Part shown: in pieces, positions 33,177 through 45,437 of the stretch
How the letters are laid out: each line of letters opens with the position of its first letter
How positions within the stretch are numbered: the first letter of the stretch is position 1
NCBI RefSeq assembly: GCF_004359215.1
Contig: NC_090615.1
Location: forward strand, 6,079,775-6,143,774
Direction: 5' to 3'
Length of the DNA stretch: 64,000 bases
DNA from: Bremia lactucae
Taxonomy: Eukaryota; Oomycota; Peronosporomycetes; Peronosporales; Peronosporaceae
Position numbers and translations under genes: made by a program
Notes under the pieces: generated by a model
Database searches by the model: none
Seen by the model: the letters and a program-made list of their open reading frames with translations, nothing else
Told to the model about the DNA's origin: nothing

Positions 33177-33880
33177 AACCTGGTAGCACTCGTAGTAAAA
33201 TCTACGCCTGAGTCTTTCTAAGAGTAAGCCTCTGCTGAAATAGACACTTTTCCCGAACTTTCAGGGGTTTGAGAAGCTGAAAACCTTATTTGGGCCAGAA
33301 CGCATTGAGCTCATCGAGCCATGAAATTGGCACTCACGCGCAGCACGTCTTTAAATGATACTTTTTCCACGTGGAATTCGCCTTTACAGCAAATTACAAG
33401 CATGTTTGCACTACCTGATCAGGTTTTGCGTACGCGATCACGTGTTTGCACCACCTGATCATGCTTTTCGTACGCGATCCATAATAGCGACTCGACAGGG
33501 TAAACAAATCCAGGGGACTATGTCCAGGAGTTGAGAACTCTCATTGCCGCTGTGCATAAACAGGTGCAAGAAGCAATTTTAGTAACCCGTTGACCGAACG
33601 AAACTAGACCGATCCCATCCCCTTACTTTGAAGAGGCAGTTGCCATAGCGCTACGCGCTGAATTCGACTTTAAGCTCGCTCATGTCAGCACACCCGCGTA
33701 CCGTACAAAGCTATTCGAGTACATGGGGTCGTCTAATAGCCCGGAACCCATGGATCTAAGCCTCGTTGAGGGGGAAGAAGAAGAATTCTAAGCTGTAGAA
33801 CAGCAGAGAAACAACCGCAGATGTTATATGTGCGGAAGTACGAAGCACTTATGTTGGACACCGTTTTAGTTCAATGGTCC
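33177..33880 (+). pseudogene. Gypsy gag remnant, left of copia insertion
   Basis: Decayed gag downstream of LTR family C. Near the end it reads SPEPMDLSLVEGEEEEF followed by CYMCGSTKHLCW, a degenerate CCHC knuckle. The frame is interrupted by the copia LTR at 33881. The gag-protease linker resumes at about 39190. Confidence 0.65.
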
Positions 33881-34149
33881 CGTTGGGTAACGGTGTGATT
33901 GGTCCCATGTGGATGGGAGTTTATGGAGAAACGACGTATGAGAAGAAATTAGTAGTATATTTATAGGAATGTAGGTGGCACGATGTATGAGAAGAAGTTA
34001 GTAGTACATTTATAAGTAAGTTGTACATGACCCTCAAGTCATGGCATGGACCTTATAGGGTCAGTCGGCAAATAGGACCGCAGGGATAGGAGCTAGAGAA
34101 GAAAATACACCGTAAAGTTCGGTAAGTCGCTCTTTTCGCTATCCTAAGA
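33881..34149 (+). repeat. 5' LTR of copia element, with primer site after it
   Basis: Matches 38915-39189 along its length (AGAAGTTAGTAGTA and GTCAGTCGGCAAATAGGAC blocks). It is followed at 34150 by GGGTTATGAGCCCAAC, which fits the initiator-tRNA-Met-type primer site used by many copia elements. Confidence 0.85.
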
Positions 34150-34299
34150 GGGTTATGAGCCCAACAATGCTTCGGTCTATGGGCAGCAGCCGACCAAAGA
34201 TCGAGATAAGTGAAATTACCGGGCTCCCCAAGCGATGAAATGGGGATGACTGGGGGTTTTACAAGCACCTGATGATTATTGCATTTGAAGAAGATGATC

Positions 34300-35230
34300 T
34301 GGACGCAATTGTGAAAGCTTCATCCCCAAGAAGGACCGGAAAAACATACTACAAATTGCAGATTAAACTGAAGCGTAGAATATTTGAGTTCACTGTCAGC
34401 TGATCTGGCACCACGCCTGTATGGAATGAAAACGGGTACTGAAGTGTGGACATACCTCTTAAGGTTTTTTGATGGAAAACAAAACTGTAAGACCATGTCA
34501 TTCAACATAAGTGTCACGCACGATATGTTGCAGAATGCGAGATTCAAGATAGGAACAATATTGAGGGGCGGGCATATGGCGTATAAGTGTAACCTTTGCA
34601 AGCGACCGGTGACACTTGGGGCTACAGTTGATGATTACCAAATGAATTGGTTTATCATGAACAGCTTACCAAGAATCAAATTGCGATTATGGATCACGTA
34701 GATACCCCCGAGAAGCTGCGTGATACAATTCTGATTTTAGATTGTGTTCAACGAGCGAACGAAACAGCTAATTATCAACATATTGCGGGTAGACAAGCTG
34801 AGTATCGACCACAGAAACAGATGAAAGGTAAAACCAACTTGTCCAAGAGGTGTGAGACCTTCTCAAACACACAGAGATACTTATAATCCAATAAGGCTGG
34901 CTCTTTGCGTAAGGATTGTAAAGTTAGAGAAGAAAACGAAGAGCGAAGGCACACGTGACGATCGGGTGACACTAGATACTCAAGTGAGAAGACGCGTTCT
35001 GCTAAAAGTCGCTATGCAAATTACGCAAACTTGAGATACGTAAGCCCAGATGCATCAAAGAAGGTAAAGATATCCCGGATAGTAATAAAGACTAAGAAGC
35101 AGAAGGACAAATGTGATGAAAGTGAAGTGGCAAAAACTAGACGAAAAAGAGCTAAATTTGAGTCAGTGACTAACATGAATGTACAGAATCCGTCATGATA
35201 CCTTGATAGTGCCAGTAACACGCACGTGTC
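34300..35230 (+). pseudogene. Copia gag and protease remnant
   Basis: SSLSADLAPRLYGMKTGTEV and WTYLLRFFDGKQN are a UBN2/copia gag-type block. Further on are remnants of the nucleocapsid region (LRKDCKVREENEE) and the protease active site YLDSASNTHV. All parts are broken by stops. Confidence 0.7.
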
Positions 35231-35639
35231 CTGTATAAAGTAAATCTATATTTTTGAATTAAGAAAAAAAAATAATCGTGACAAAAAGCTTGGCATTAGC
35301 GGGTGTGCGTTTGAATTTTTGACGAGACCAATTGGGATCGCATGTGTTGAACCTAACACCAGAGTAGACGATGACACGTTCAGAAAAATATGGAAGATGT
35401 CCTTTATGTCGAAGGAGCAAAATCAAACCTGGATTCCAATCCCAGCTAGAGCACCAACGTTTCGAAGTCGATTATTGACGATGTGAAAAGGAAATTCTAA
35501 TTTGGTGGAGTAATCGTTTGGTACTGACTGCGCCTTTGAGCCAAGATGGCATGGACGTAGTAAACATGGTATATAACCAGCATGAAAACCACGATGAATA
35601 GCGCAGAAGTCCATACTAAACACTGAAACGGAAAGAATA

Positions 35640-36510
35640 AGCATGTTAATCAAAGCTGGTGGGGTCGACCACCTGCAAAAATGGTACGAGCGCCTAGGAC
35701 ATGTGAGTTCAAGTTACGGTAAGTCCATGGTCGATCACAGCCTGGTCAAAGACATGATGTTGTAAAATCGCGTGTTCCGAAATTGTGGAATATGTCACCT
35801 GGCAAAGCAAAGGCAAAAGCCGTCAACGAAGTCGCTCTCCCACCAAATTAGTGGTCCAAATGACTTAATAAATGCTGACCTGTTAATCGCTCTTAGGAAT
35901 GATGGAACACAATTTCAGCAGTATTTATTATTATCGATGGTTATCGCAGGTATGTGACTATATATCCCGCAGTTACGAAAAAAGCATCAGATGTAAACCC
36001 ACATATCTAAAGATACACATAATGGTCTTAGCGTCAAGTATAAACGCGATTTAAAATTATATTATCGGACAATGCCCTGTACCTCCGAATTCTACTCGTT
36101 TGATACTCTGTGAACGAACTCATCAAAGCACAGTTGAAATGTCCGAGAAATGATGTTACAGTCTGGATTTCCAAAGTCAATATGGGTTGATTTTATTAGT
36201 ACCGCTGTATACATCAAGAATCTGACTTATATAAAGGCAATAAAGAAATTCCCTTACAAGTGCTTGTATGTCTGACGGCCAGATGTGCAACATGTTCGGA
36301 CATTCTGCGCGATTGCGTACATTCATATACCAGTATCGTCTCAAAGAAGAAAGTGTGATTAAAATGCAACAATTGGATACGTGGTCGGATATAGCGAAAA
36401 TACAGCTAGATCCAAACTTTTGCATACCAGAATCACACATGACCCGATTTGCTGCAGATGCACGCATCGATGAGAACACCTCCCTTAAAGATAGACACAC
36501 CACATAATTG
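35640..36510 (+). pseudogene. Copia integrase remnant
   Basis: A GAG-pre-integrase zinc region (WYERLGHVSSSYGKSM ... CGICHLAKQRQKPSTKS) is followed by decayed integrase (GPNDLINADL) and its C-terminal side (MCNMFGHSARLRTFIYQYRL, ARIDENTSLKDRH). Confidence 0.7.
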
Positions 36511-36753
36511 CACATTTCCTTATCGCACATATAAGTGGCAATACTCTCAAAGGGCGTCATATTTGGTCGCACCGTAGGGAGCACCAGCTAAGGCTTCTTC
36601 GCTAGTCTCAAATGGACTAGCAGAATTAGCGTTGTGAGAAGAACAGGGGGTGCAGCACCGCCCAAGATTCCTTTCACACGCAAGCGGGCAAAATTAATTC
36701 GTTGCGACTGCTGTTTCATCGCATCGGAATGCGGATGATTCGGCGCAAGAATT

Positions 36754-36826
36754 CCGCCTAGAAAAATTCGAACTTTCATTTTATAGATCCGCAATCTAAT
36801 ACTCTATCCAATTAAGCTATAAGCAT
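36754..36826 (-). tRNA. tRNA-Arg(GCG)-like insert, probably mitochondrial origin, degenerate
   Basis: On the minus strand TAGCTTAATTGGATAGAGTA has the D-arm form, TTAGATTGCGGATCTAT forms a near-complete anticodon arm (loop TTGCGGA, anticodon GCG) and GAAAGTTCGAATTTTTC is a good T-arm. The acceptor stem pairs at about six of seven positions with wobbles. The AT-rich style resembles an oomycete mitochondrial tRNA rather than a nuclear one, so a nuclear mitochondrial insert (NUMT) is likely. It is not expected to be functional. Confidence 0.5.
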
Positions 36827-37229
36827 AATTTTAATTATTTTTAATTATTTTTAATTATTTTAACTTTGATTAATAAATTTTCAGATATTTTTTTCTTGAT
36901 CATCTCCCGCAGCCGTCATTGGTTTCATCATCATCATTATCATCACAATCAATGTCTGCCATCTTATCTTCATCGTCAGAGGCATTATCGTACCAATCTT
37001 CGAAACTTAACGTTGCCATTCCGGGCAGTCTGACGTCTCTGTTGTGTTTGCAATCCTCATCCGGTGTACGCATTGTTGTTGAGCTTTCGGGAAGTGGCCG
37101 CTCGACAAGAAAGCCTTCATGAATAAAGATTGTATTTAAGAAAAAAATTACGCGAATTTACATTAAAAATAGCTTCTAATGAATTTCTTGAAAGTTGTTT
37201 ATAAATACTGTTTAAAAATTTTCCTTTTC

Positions 37230-38780
37230 TCCTTTTTAGTCAGAGTTACCGCTCCAAGTTGACGTTTCATCAGACGATGACTGCAGTGATGATATCATGA
37301 ATAATACATAAGCTATAGGTGCTACATCACCAAACACCAAGTCAGAGATTTGCCCGAAATCGGCATTAGTAGTTGCAAACCATGCAGCGAAAAACATGCA
37401 AGCAATGAGACAAATGATGTGACAATATAAGATGATGATAAGATGCGATAAAGCAGAATGATACATTTTGACGGACACCGATGAAACTAACGAAGAAGAA
37501 CTAAAAACGTCTATGAACTTGGAACAGGCACTGACTGTGCTGATAGTGCACTTTACCAGAGAAGAGAAGAATTATAAACCATGTGGCGATTTCAAGTTAA
37601 AACCGACACTGACGGACATGTTAAACGTTTTCGTCCTCGCCTCGTGGCACTTGGGAACCACCAACATTTTAGGATCGACTATCACGAAACATACCAGTAG
37701 CTAGGATGGCCTCTTTTCGGCTACTGCTGGCCCTGTTAGCGGAGTTGCCTAAAATTATACGCAGGTGATTTCTCTACGGCATATTTAAATGCAGATTTGA
37801 AGATAAATAACATGTGAACAATATCCCTGACTTTCTATGTAATAGAGGAACCGTATGGATGGTAGACAATGCATTGTATAACCCCCATCAATCTGGAAGA
37901 GAATGGAACGAGGAACTTGACGTTGTCCTCAAGAACATTGGTCACACTGGTACTCAGACTGAACCATGCTTATACTTGAGGGTACGTCACAGGGGCAATA
38001 GCTCTACGATGATGATGTGATTGAAGCAACGAACTGCAAATCAAGTCATGATGCACTTTTTGAACTCGGCTCAATTTCGATGACCCGAAATCTAGGCATT
38101 GAACTTCAGCAGAGGAAAGACGAGATTTATACACCAGACAAATAGTGCGATGATGTGCTTAAGCGATACGGTTTAGCCCAGGCTCATGCTTGCCGCATAC
38201 CAATGGAATCGAACGCACGGTTTTATCCGGGAGAAGCCTTCAAGAAAAAAACTAACTTGTTGGAGTTGACTATCGTGCAGCTATTGAAAGTCTTATGTAC
38301 TTGGCATTGCGATGCTGTAAAAAGGATTCTAAGGTAACCTCCTATGAAACCTAGTCACAAAAAAAGAGTCTACAAGTGCACTACGGTAACAAAGGGGGGG
38401 GGACTTCACATTCACGGATATTGTGACAGCAACTGGGGGAATGACTCGGAAACGAGAAAGCGTGTGACTGGATTTATTTTTACACTATCAGGGGGAGCTG
38501 TATCATGGGCCGCACATCGACAGGCTGTAATGGCTATCTCTAGCCATAGAAGCAATAGGCTTGCGGAATATAGTGCTCGAGGCAATGTCGTGCATTAAAT
38601 GTTCATGTATAGATGTCAACCGACGCTCAAGTAGCCTCATAATGTGCAAAGATGCAAACTACAGCAGTCGAACAAGGCACATCGAGTAAATTGGGATTTC
38701 GTTCGTGAAATGGTGAAGCAAGGGAAGCTGACTGTTGCCAAGGTTGCCTCTGAGATGAACCCGCTGACATGTTAGCAAAA
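37230..38780 (+). pseudogene. Copia RT and RNase H remnant
   Basis: RT traces are TDTDGHVKRFRPRLVALGN, IDYHETY, YNPHQSGREWNEELDVVLKN and QTEPCLYLR. RNase H is GYCDSNWGNDSETRKRVTGF and FTLSGGAVSWAAHRQAV. The 3' end ADMLAKTLSSSRLRH is typical of copia pol. Multiple stops are present. Confidence 0.8.
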
Positions 38781-38914
38781 ACATTGTCAAGTAGCCGATT
38801 ACGACACTAACGTATACTCGTGGGCGTGGCAATTCCAGGTTAAACCACCTGTAGCAGATATACGTGCTTTACGTCGATCGTCGGCGTATTGAAATCCGTT
38901 ATACTTCAATGCTC

Positions 38915-39189
38915 CGTTAGGTGACGGTGTGGTCGGTCCCATGTGGGAAGGAGTATATGGAGGCACGAGGTATAGGAAGAAGTTAGTAGCATGTGTCTAA
39001 GCAGGTAGGTGACACGACGTGTGAGAAGAAGTTAGTAGTATATTTATACGTAAGCTGTATACGTAAGGACATGAACCACATCTCATGGACTTTGTAAGGT
39101 CAGTCGGCAAATAGGACAGCAGGGATAGAAGCTAAGAAAAGAAAATACACCGTTAAGTTCGGAGAGTTGCTCTTAACGCTATCCTAACA
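38915..39189 (+). repeat. 3' LTR of copia element
   Basis: Partner of 33881-34149. It starts CGTTAGGTGACGG and ends ATCCTAACA; the original ends were probably TGTTAG...CTAACA. Confidence 0.85.
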
Positions 39190-41080
39190 ACTTACGGCCG
39201 ACTTGCTCCTTACGCGCAAGTCGGGCGTAAGTTGTATAGATTTACGCGCTCCAATGCGCGCAAAGCTCGAAAGAGCAACAATCCCGACCTACACCAGAAA
39301 TCTGGTACAATGCGGGAAAACGTCAATACCCAGTTGAGGCGCGGCGCCCTGCTGGGGGAGACCTAGGCTATGTTGGACCTCTAGGAAGTGAGAGAGAACA
39401 AGACCGAGCCCCAATTAGCTCTGCACGTAATGGCACGGAGCGTGAGTACAAGCCTGGGTTGTGAACCGCTCAGGCGACTGTTATGGGTTTTGATAAGCTA
39501 TGGTCAATTTTAATTGACTTAGGGGCGTCTATCAATTATGCTCGATGTCGTTCCCTTGAAGGCAATCAGCGATATCCTGAGGCGCTTATACCGCTCAGGC
39601 GACTTTTAAGGGTTTTGATAAGCTATGGTCAATTTTTAATTGGCTCAGGGGCGTCTTGCAATTATGCTCGACGTCGTTCCCTTGAACGCAATCAGCGATA
39701 TCCTGAGGCGCTTATAGCGTATGAAGATTATATATCACTGTTCGCTTAGCGACTAGGACTCGTTTTACTGTACCAAAAATCCGTTGAACTTAGTAATAAG
39801 TTTCTGGACTTTGACAGTGTTGAACGCTGTCTCGTCCTTTATTAGGCTTCGAGATATGATCTCATCCTTGGCACGGCCTGGCTTGAACGTTATGAGCCAT
39901 GGATCGATTGGAGGTAGGCGCAACGTGCAATGTTCCTGGCAAATCTTTGGAGAGTCATGAACCCACCTTCGCTAGGCTACAAAAGCGTGATTGGCGCGAA
40001 TCACTGACCGAATCTGTCGACTCCAATATTAAAAACATTGTTTTGAGCCCGGCTCCGAAAGGGAATGGAACGGCACGTACACCGTCGAGCGACACTCGTT
40101 ATCACTGAATGCTGAAAGCATTGTAGGCCTCGGGCCGAGTCATCAAGGGTGTAAGCTCCTGAGACACCTGGAGTGGCTTGTCTAAGTCCGCTGAGTGTGG
40201 AGGTGGCATGTCAGTTGCGACACTATTGGCAAATTGACAGGGCATTTCGGGTCAAACCCTTCTAATGCACGTAAATAGTCACTGGACAAGGAATTCGAGT
40301 TACATAACTTCTCGTCGAATGTCGGATTGGACATAACTCTAACACAGAGACAGTAAATGTTGGAAAACTTGAAAACGTGGATGTTCCGGCCCGTAAGATG
40401 CGTATTGTCTCGACTCTGAGACAGCAGAGAAGCGAAGTGTACACAGTGATACGAGCGAGCAATTGCACACGCTTGTAAATGGTGTGACCGTTAACATCGA
40501 AGGAGAAGTTAGCCTGAGGCAATCTCTTTGTTAAATGCTCTTTTAGAGCTAGAAAAAATGTCTGTTGATGAGTTCGGCTGAGCCTTAAAGGCTGGTGACT
40601 CATCTGAGATGATGATTGTTCGAACAAATATACAACAAACTCGTTGTCGCTTCTGGATGGAGCCATCCTGGAGGGCACAAAGGCTGCACTTAGTGCGCGG
40701 AGTGCGTTATCGAGCCTTAAAAAATACTTCGGATCCATTTATTACTTGATTCAGGAATGCCAAAATGTGGTATGTACCAATCCACCATCGGTTTTACCTC
40801 CAGATAGAGGTGTCCGTCATGAAATTGACTTGGTTCCTGGATCCAAATACTGTGTTACACGACGGTGGGGTTACCATTGGAACAGTGTGACGTCATTGAC
40901 GATTTTTCCGTGCTAAGCACGAGGCTGAAATGGTACGAGAAAGCAAATCTCATCATTCGACACCGACATTTGTGTCAAAAAGCTAAATGGTAACTGGCGC
41001 ATTGCACATGCTTATGATTAGCTTAATGCTGCCACGATACAAGCACATGCCCCCATTCCTATAAAGGATGTTCTTCAGAA
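39190..41080 (+). pseudogene. Gypsy protease and RT lead-in, right of copia insertion
   Basis: Continuation of the gypsy element of 33177-33880. The linker reads RRGALLGET. The retropepsin site is duplicated (GASINYAR and SGASCNYARRRSLE). FLDFDSVERCLVL and YDLILGTAWLERYEPWID complete the protease. Then PPDRGVRHEIDLVPGSKYCV and HEAEMVRESKS lead into RT, which stops near 41080 with a sharp switch to minus-strand material. Confidence 0.75.
39465..39715. repeat. 125-bp tandem duplication in gypsy protease
   Basis: Units 39465-39589 and 39590-39715 are about 93% alike and both encode the protease active-site segment (GFDKLWSILI.../...SRSLEGNQRYPEAL type). Divergence between the units shows the duplication is old. 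Confidence 0.85.
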
Positions 41081-43434
41081 TAATACGGTGGGATATACAA
41101 TGTATCAGCAAGCAGCATCACCGTATTCGCCGCCAGAGGACTAGCCAAGCAAGCGGCATGCCGTAAGCGTCCCGCCACGCATAGATGATTGAGAATGAGC
41201 CAACTGACGTGGTGGGATGCATTGAGCAAACCAGCATACTCGCGGTAATGCTCAAGGTGAGAGTTGCCTTTCCGCCACACTCATTTGGTACTCGAATGAT
41301 TAGGCGAGTAGCAGGAAAAACCGGGAACGCGTTGGGGTGTCGAAAGTGGTGAAGGAACATCGCCGTTTTGAAAAATGAAATGTGCGTTTCCAGCTTGAAT
41401 TGTTCGGAACAGGAGACCGTGTCGAATTTTGAGACGAAAAAGTCAAAATAATAAGCTCCCCTTCCGTGAGAGCACCCACGCGTCCCCGCTGTGATCGCGC
41501 AAGAAACACTTGACGCCAGAATGACTTGGTCGTGCTAGCCCCACATTATTGACTGGAACACGGACTTGATAATGCAACATATCACGACCAGCTGACGTGG
41601 CCACCGTAACGTCCTCTCGCTCCATGATAGCTGGGCACAGAAGCTGAAGACGCGTTCCGCGAAGCAACACGGACTTGGCATGCCAGCTCGCAGCCGCCGC
41701 TCGTTCCGGTATGATAACAGTGAGTGTCGGCGTCGTGCGTGCATATGGTGAAGACGGTGGAAACGATGGCAATTATCATCCAAGCTGCCAGGGCCGCTTC
41801 CTCCAGAGATATTATTGGTCGCAGATCATCGTCCGGCTTTTCGCTATACGACCTGGTGGCAGTGCGAACCAACATAGCACCGCGATCTGGTAATGCTTCG
41901 ACCCCCGCATCAGCAAGTACAGTGCAGCCGCAGGAGCTAAGTAGGACTTGACCTGTTTAACATCCCGTCAACGCACTTTCAACTGTGTTCGACAAGACAT
42001 CAGCTGCATGGGCCTCTTGCAGGAGCACATCCTTTTCCGTGTCCTGCATAGAGCTAGCAACTGTGCATGCACACCAGTCTATCCATTATTGGTGTCTTAC
42101 CAACCATGGCATGCCTAGGATGAGGTCATACAGATTTCTATACCTAGCACCGTGAGCTTCTCTCCACAGAAAACTTACCAAAACTGAAGGCGAATTCAAC
42201 TTAAACCCACTCAGACTTTACGATCGCGCCGTTAGCTACATGAACGGTCGCCTCTTTTCGCTTGCTATCCTGGCAAAGCGACTCATTTATCGCCGGTCTC
42301 TGTTTAAGAGACGCGAGTCTTACAAAATCCTGTGATCGGGATTCACCAGAAGGAGTATTACATGGTCATAGTCTCATTCTCGAGTGCTATAGACCAGCCG
42401 GGTTCAGGTCCGAAATTTCGGCACCTCAGGGACTATGCTACCATTTGTTCGATTACTCTAAACTAAGGTGTAGCTTCAGAGTCCGTGTCAGTAAGGCATT
42501 CCACCTCTGCTGCGCTCCTGCATTTGCCAATCCCTCAGTGGTCGATGCAAAACTCTCGCGTCTTGCATGTTGAAGGATTGCCTCTCAACTCAAACAGTTT
42601 AAATTACCTCTATCATCATCGACGGCGCCTAACTTAAAAGAGCCTCTCGCGACAAGCCATGCCGCAGTCCATTCATGAACGAGGGCACCTTGATGTGTGT
42701 GCGATATCGGACACACAACAAAAGATACCGAGAGTGGGCGTATCTCCTGCACATATTCTTGAAGGGGTCGCTTCGCCTTTCGCGCTGCAAAGAAGCGGAC
42801 ATGAAGCAACACTTCGTTGCTCGGCGGCTGACACATGGCGCGAATCTTTGTTTAATAGATCGTCTATGAAGGCAACGCCTTATCGTCCACCACAAGCGCC
42901 GGATAAGCCCACTTTGAGAGCTTATCGCACAAATGGGGCATGGCGTACGACATCATCCGAGTGTCGTCCTCGATGAGCTGCGCCACACCGCATTGCTTCA
43001 CGGCTAGCAGCCAGTGGACAATCGTGTGCGCTGCAGTCCAATCGAGCTTGGGCGGGCCCATCCGAATGTGGCTGATGCGGCCGGGCGGAGAGCGTCTGAA
43101 CAAACCTGTTGAAATTATCATTCCGAGTCTGCTCACGCCTGTGCTCATCCTAAGTCTTAAGGACAAACTCCACCGCAGCATGGTTCTGTGCATCGGACAC
43201 GGCCATTTGCTGTTTGAGCACAAAAGCCTCAACCTGGTCCGACTAAGCAACATGTTGCTTAGGAGGACTGCCCAAGATCCTGGCCACGGCTTGCTCACAA
43301 GTCCCTGCGCCAAGTGCTCAGCCACCTCCCGATGGTGTTCAAAGAGTTGGGGGAAATGAGATTTATCAATATTGAGGCTGATCCTCACTGATACGCTTAG
43401 AGAGGCGGGTCGTGGGAAGGACTACACGTGCTAC
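41081..43434 (-). pseudogene. Gypsy gag, protease and linker remnant (minus strand)
   Basis: From the 5' LTR at 43435 leftwards: gag N-terminus (MRISLNIDKSHFPQLFEHHR, 43388), a gag core in several frames (SIKQRFAPCVSRRATK; FMNGLRHGLSREALLS), protease second half (YDLILGMPWLVRHQ near 42110) and a long linker (ISLEEAALAAW; GRDMLHYQVRVPVNNVGL). RT is not recognised before the junction at about 41080. It is heavily frameshifted. Confidence 0.65.
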
Positions 43435-43956
43435 CAAGTTAATGCGGGCTCTTTTAGTACGACCTTGCACTAAAATACACACCTTCGGGTACAGCTTGGA
43501 GGCAGTTTGACCATCTTCTCTTCCGTGCAGCGAGGCAGTTGGTAGGCGCCGAAACGACCTCGCACAACAAACTTTGTACCTTAGCACAAGTGTCGTCACG
43601 AAAGCGGTTGCCCGTCCCCTCGTGCGCACTTGTTATCTAGAAAGTAAGTTTAAGGCTGTTTTATATTTAATGATATTATACGTTAAATCTTGTTACTTTA
43701 TCAATAGATGCCATCTTCGTAGATGTGCATCTCTACATGGCGAGCGCATCGTTCCGAATACCTTTGCTCGTGTATGACGCCAGACGTCATCCCTCTCAAT
43801 GTATTAAACCTTTGTACATCATATACCCAAGGGTGAGTCACTATGTGAACCTCATCCGAGCGTCAGGTCAAATTACATCTCATGTAGTAATTGTAATTGA
43901 CCTCCCCGTTAAGTGTACTTGACAGGTATATAACAGAACACAGCTAGCCCGTAGCA
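43435..43956 (-). repeat. 5' LTR of minus-strand gypsy, family D
   Basis: About 520 bp, related to 45438-45971 and 47827-48318. Shared blocks are CGAACACGCAGT-like 5' parts and GACGTCATCCCTC near the middle. TGGTAGCACGTGTAGTCCTT adjoins it on the element side. Confidence 0.75.
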
Positions 43957-44823
43957 CGATCGCTCAATGGTTTAACCTGCCATCGGCCTTATCAGAATAA
44001 TCTTAGTGAAAACAAATTCTTCGTTCAAGATTCGCCAGCTTTAAGAAATCATATGAATTCTCACTTTTAAAAATAGTCCATTGCGTACCGACGGACTTGT
44101 GCACTTCGTTGAGAGATAGGCCGACATTGTCTTCGACTGTCTCTAGTAAAAATGAGTATTATGAAAAATAGCTAGTAAGCTATATAGACTATTACGGCAG
44201 CTTCAATTTGGTGGAACAAGGTATTTATTCGATTTCAAAAAGGCGAGTCATTGTATAATGTCGTCATAATTCGCAAACTCCAAATGGTTGCGCTTTAGAA
44301 ATAGATAACATGGATACAACAAAGAGCACTTTTCTATGTCGTAGATTAGATTAATTTTGCATTATTGATTATATGAAAGCGGAATAGCTCATTTTGCTTT
44401 CTCAGTGGATGATCAAGAATCACGAAAACAGCTTTTATGTTATGGCTGTGATTTTGCTCAACACAGTGCTAGCCAGAGAATGATTCAAGGTTAACACCTC
44501 GATTTTTCACGATTACAACATCAAAATGGCGTCGACATTTCGAGCTCGCATCTACCAATATTTATTTGCGTACTCGACATGCTTCTGTATGTCCGTCAAG
44601 TTATTCTTGAACTGACATCATACTAAAGTAGCGTCGACGTATCTTTGTACATATGTTTTGATAACATTCGCAATCATTTTATAGTCCCACGATGCATGTT
44701 GCCGGCGTGCATGACATTACAACTTGTTCCCACACCAGGTCAAACGGCGTGGTAATTGAAAATAGCGAAGATACTTTCAATCCTATAGATATCTGTCTGT
44801 CTCGTCGATTGCGCTCATATTAG
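43957..44823. other. AT-rich interval without genes
   Basis: About 870 bp with no recognisable frame or repeat family. It separates two LTR families. Confidence 0.5.
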
Positions 44824-44952
44824 TTGTAACGGGGTGTATCGTTACATGAAATTAACACTTAATGGTTGTTAATTAATATATTATCTAAAAGGTAGATAAT
44901 ATTTGGAGGAAATTAATTTATATAGTAATTTCCTGAATTCTTATCCATAAAT
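44824..44952. mobile_element. LTR start of the 162-615 family, cut by assembly gap
   Basis: TTGTAACGGGGTGTATCGTT onwards matches the first about 127 bp of 162-615. The sequence stops at the N run, so whether it is a solo LTR or a full element cannot be seen. Confidence 0.8.
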
Positions 44953-45052
44953 NNNNNNNNNNNNNNNNNNNNNNNNNNNNNNNNNNNNNNNNNNNNNNNN
45001 NNNNNNNNNNNNNNNNNNNNNNNNNNNNNNNNNNNNNNNNNNNNNNNNNNNN
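44953..45052. other. Assembly gap, 100 N
   Basis: Exactly 100 unknown bases, a conventional filler length. The true distance is unknown. Open frames drawn through it are not real. Confidence 0.99.
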
Positions 45053-45400
45053 GAACTTGGGCAGTCCATCCGAATAGGCCCGGTGGAGAGTATTTCAACA
45101 GTCCTGTTGAGAGCCTCGCTCCGAGCCTGCTCACGCCTTAGCTCATCCTGAGTCTGAGTGACGCACTCCGCCGCAGCATGGCTCTGTGCCTCGGACGCGG
45201 CTCTCCGCTGTCCGAGCACGAATGCGTCAAACTACTCCAACTGAGCAACATGTTGCTCAGGAGAATTGCCCATGAGACTTGTCAGGGCTTGTTCACCAAG
45301 TCTCTGCGCCATAAGCCCTGCCACCTCCCTATGAAGTTTGGAAAGGTGGAAGAAATGAGCCCAATCAATATTGAGGCTCATCCTCACGTACACACGCAGG
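45053..45400 (-). pseudogene. Gypsy gag N-terminal fragment, family D
   Basis: Reads MSLNIDWAHFFHLSKLHREV, then EQFDAFVLGQRRAASEAQSH, TQDELRREQARSEALN and TGPIRMDCPS. It is the closest intact relative of the gag at 43388-42864 and forms a coiled-coil-like, charged N-terminus. It is truncated by the N gap. Confidence 0.7.
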
Positions 45401-45437
45401 GATGCGGGTCGTGGGAACGATTACAAGTGCTACCAAA

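Larger units (their letters stand above)
33881..39189 (+). mobile_element. Ty1/copia retrotransposon, 5.3 kb, decayed
   Basis: Both LTRs are present (33881-34149 and 38915-39189, about 270 bp). Order inside: primer site, gag, protease, integrase, RT, RNase H, which is the copia order. Dozens of stops and frameshifts are visible, for example a stop in place of W before YLDSASNTHV (about 35200). It sits inside a gypsy gag, so it arrived after that gypsy element. No target duplication is recognisable any more. A tRNA-like insert lies at 36754-36826. Confidence 0.88.

Noticed and set aside
44913..45219. Frames running through the N gap
   Set aside because: The unknown bases were translated as X. 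Only the flanking gag part is real.
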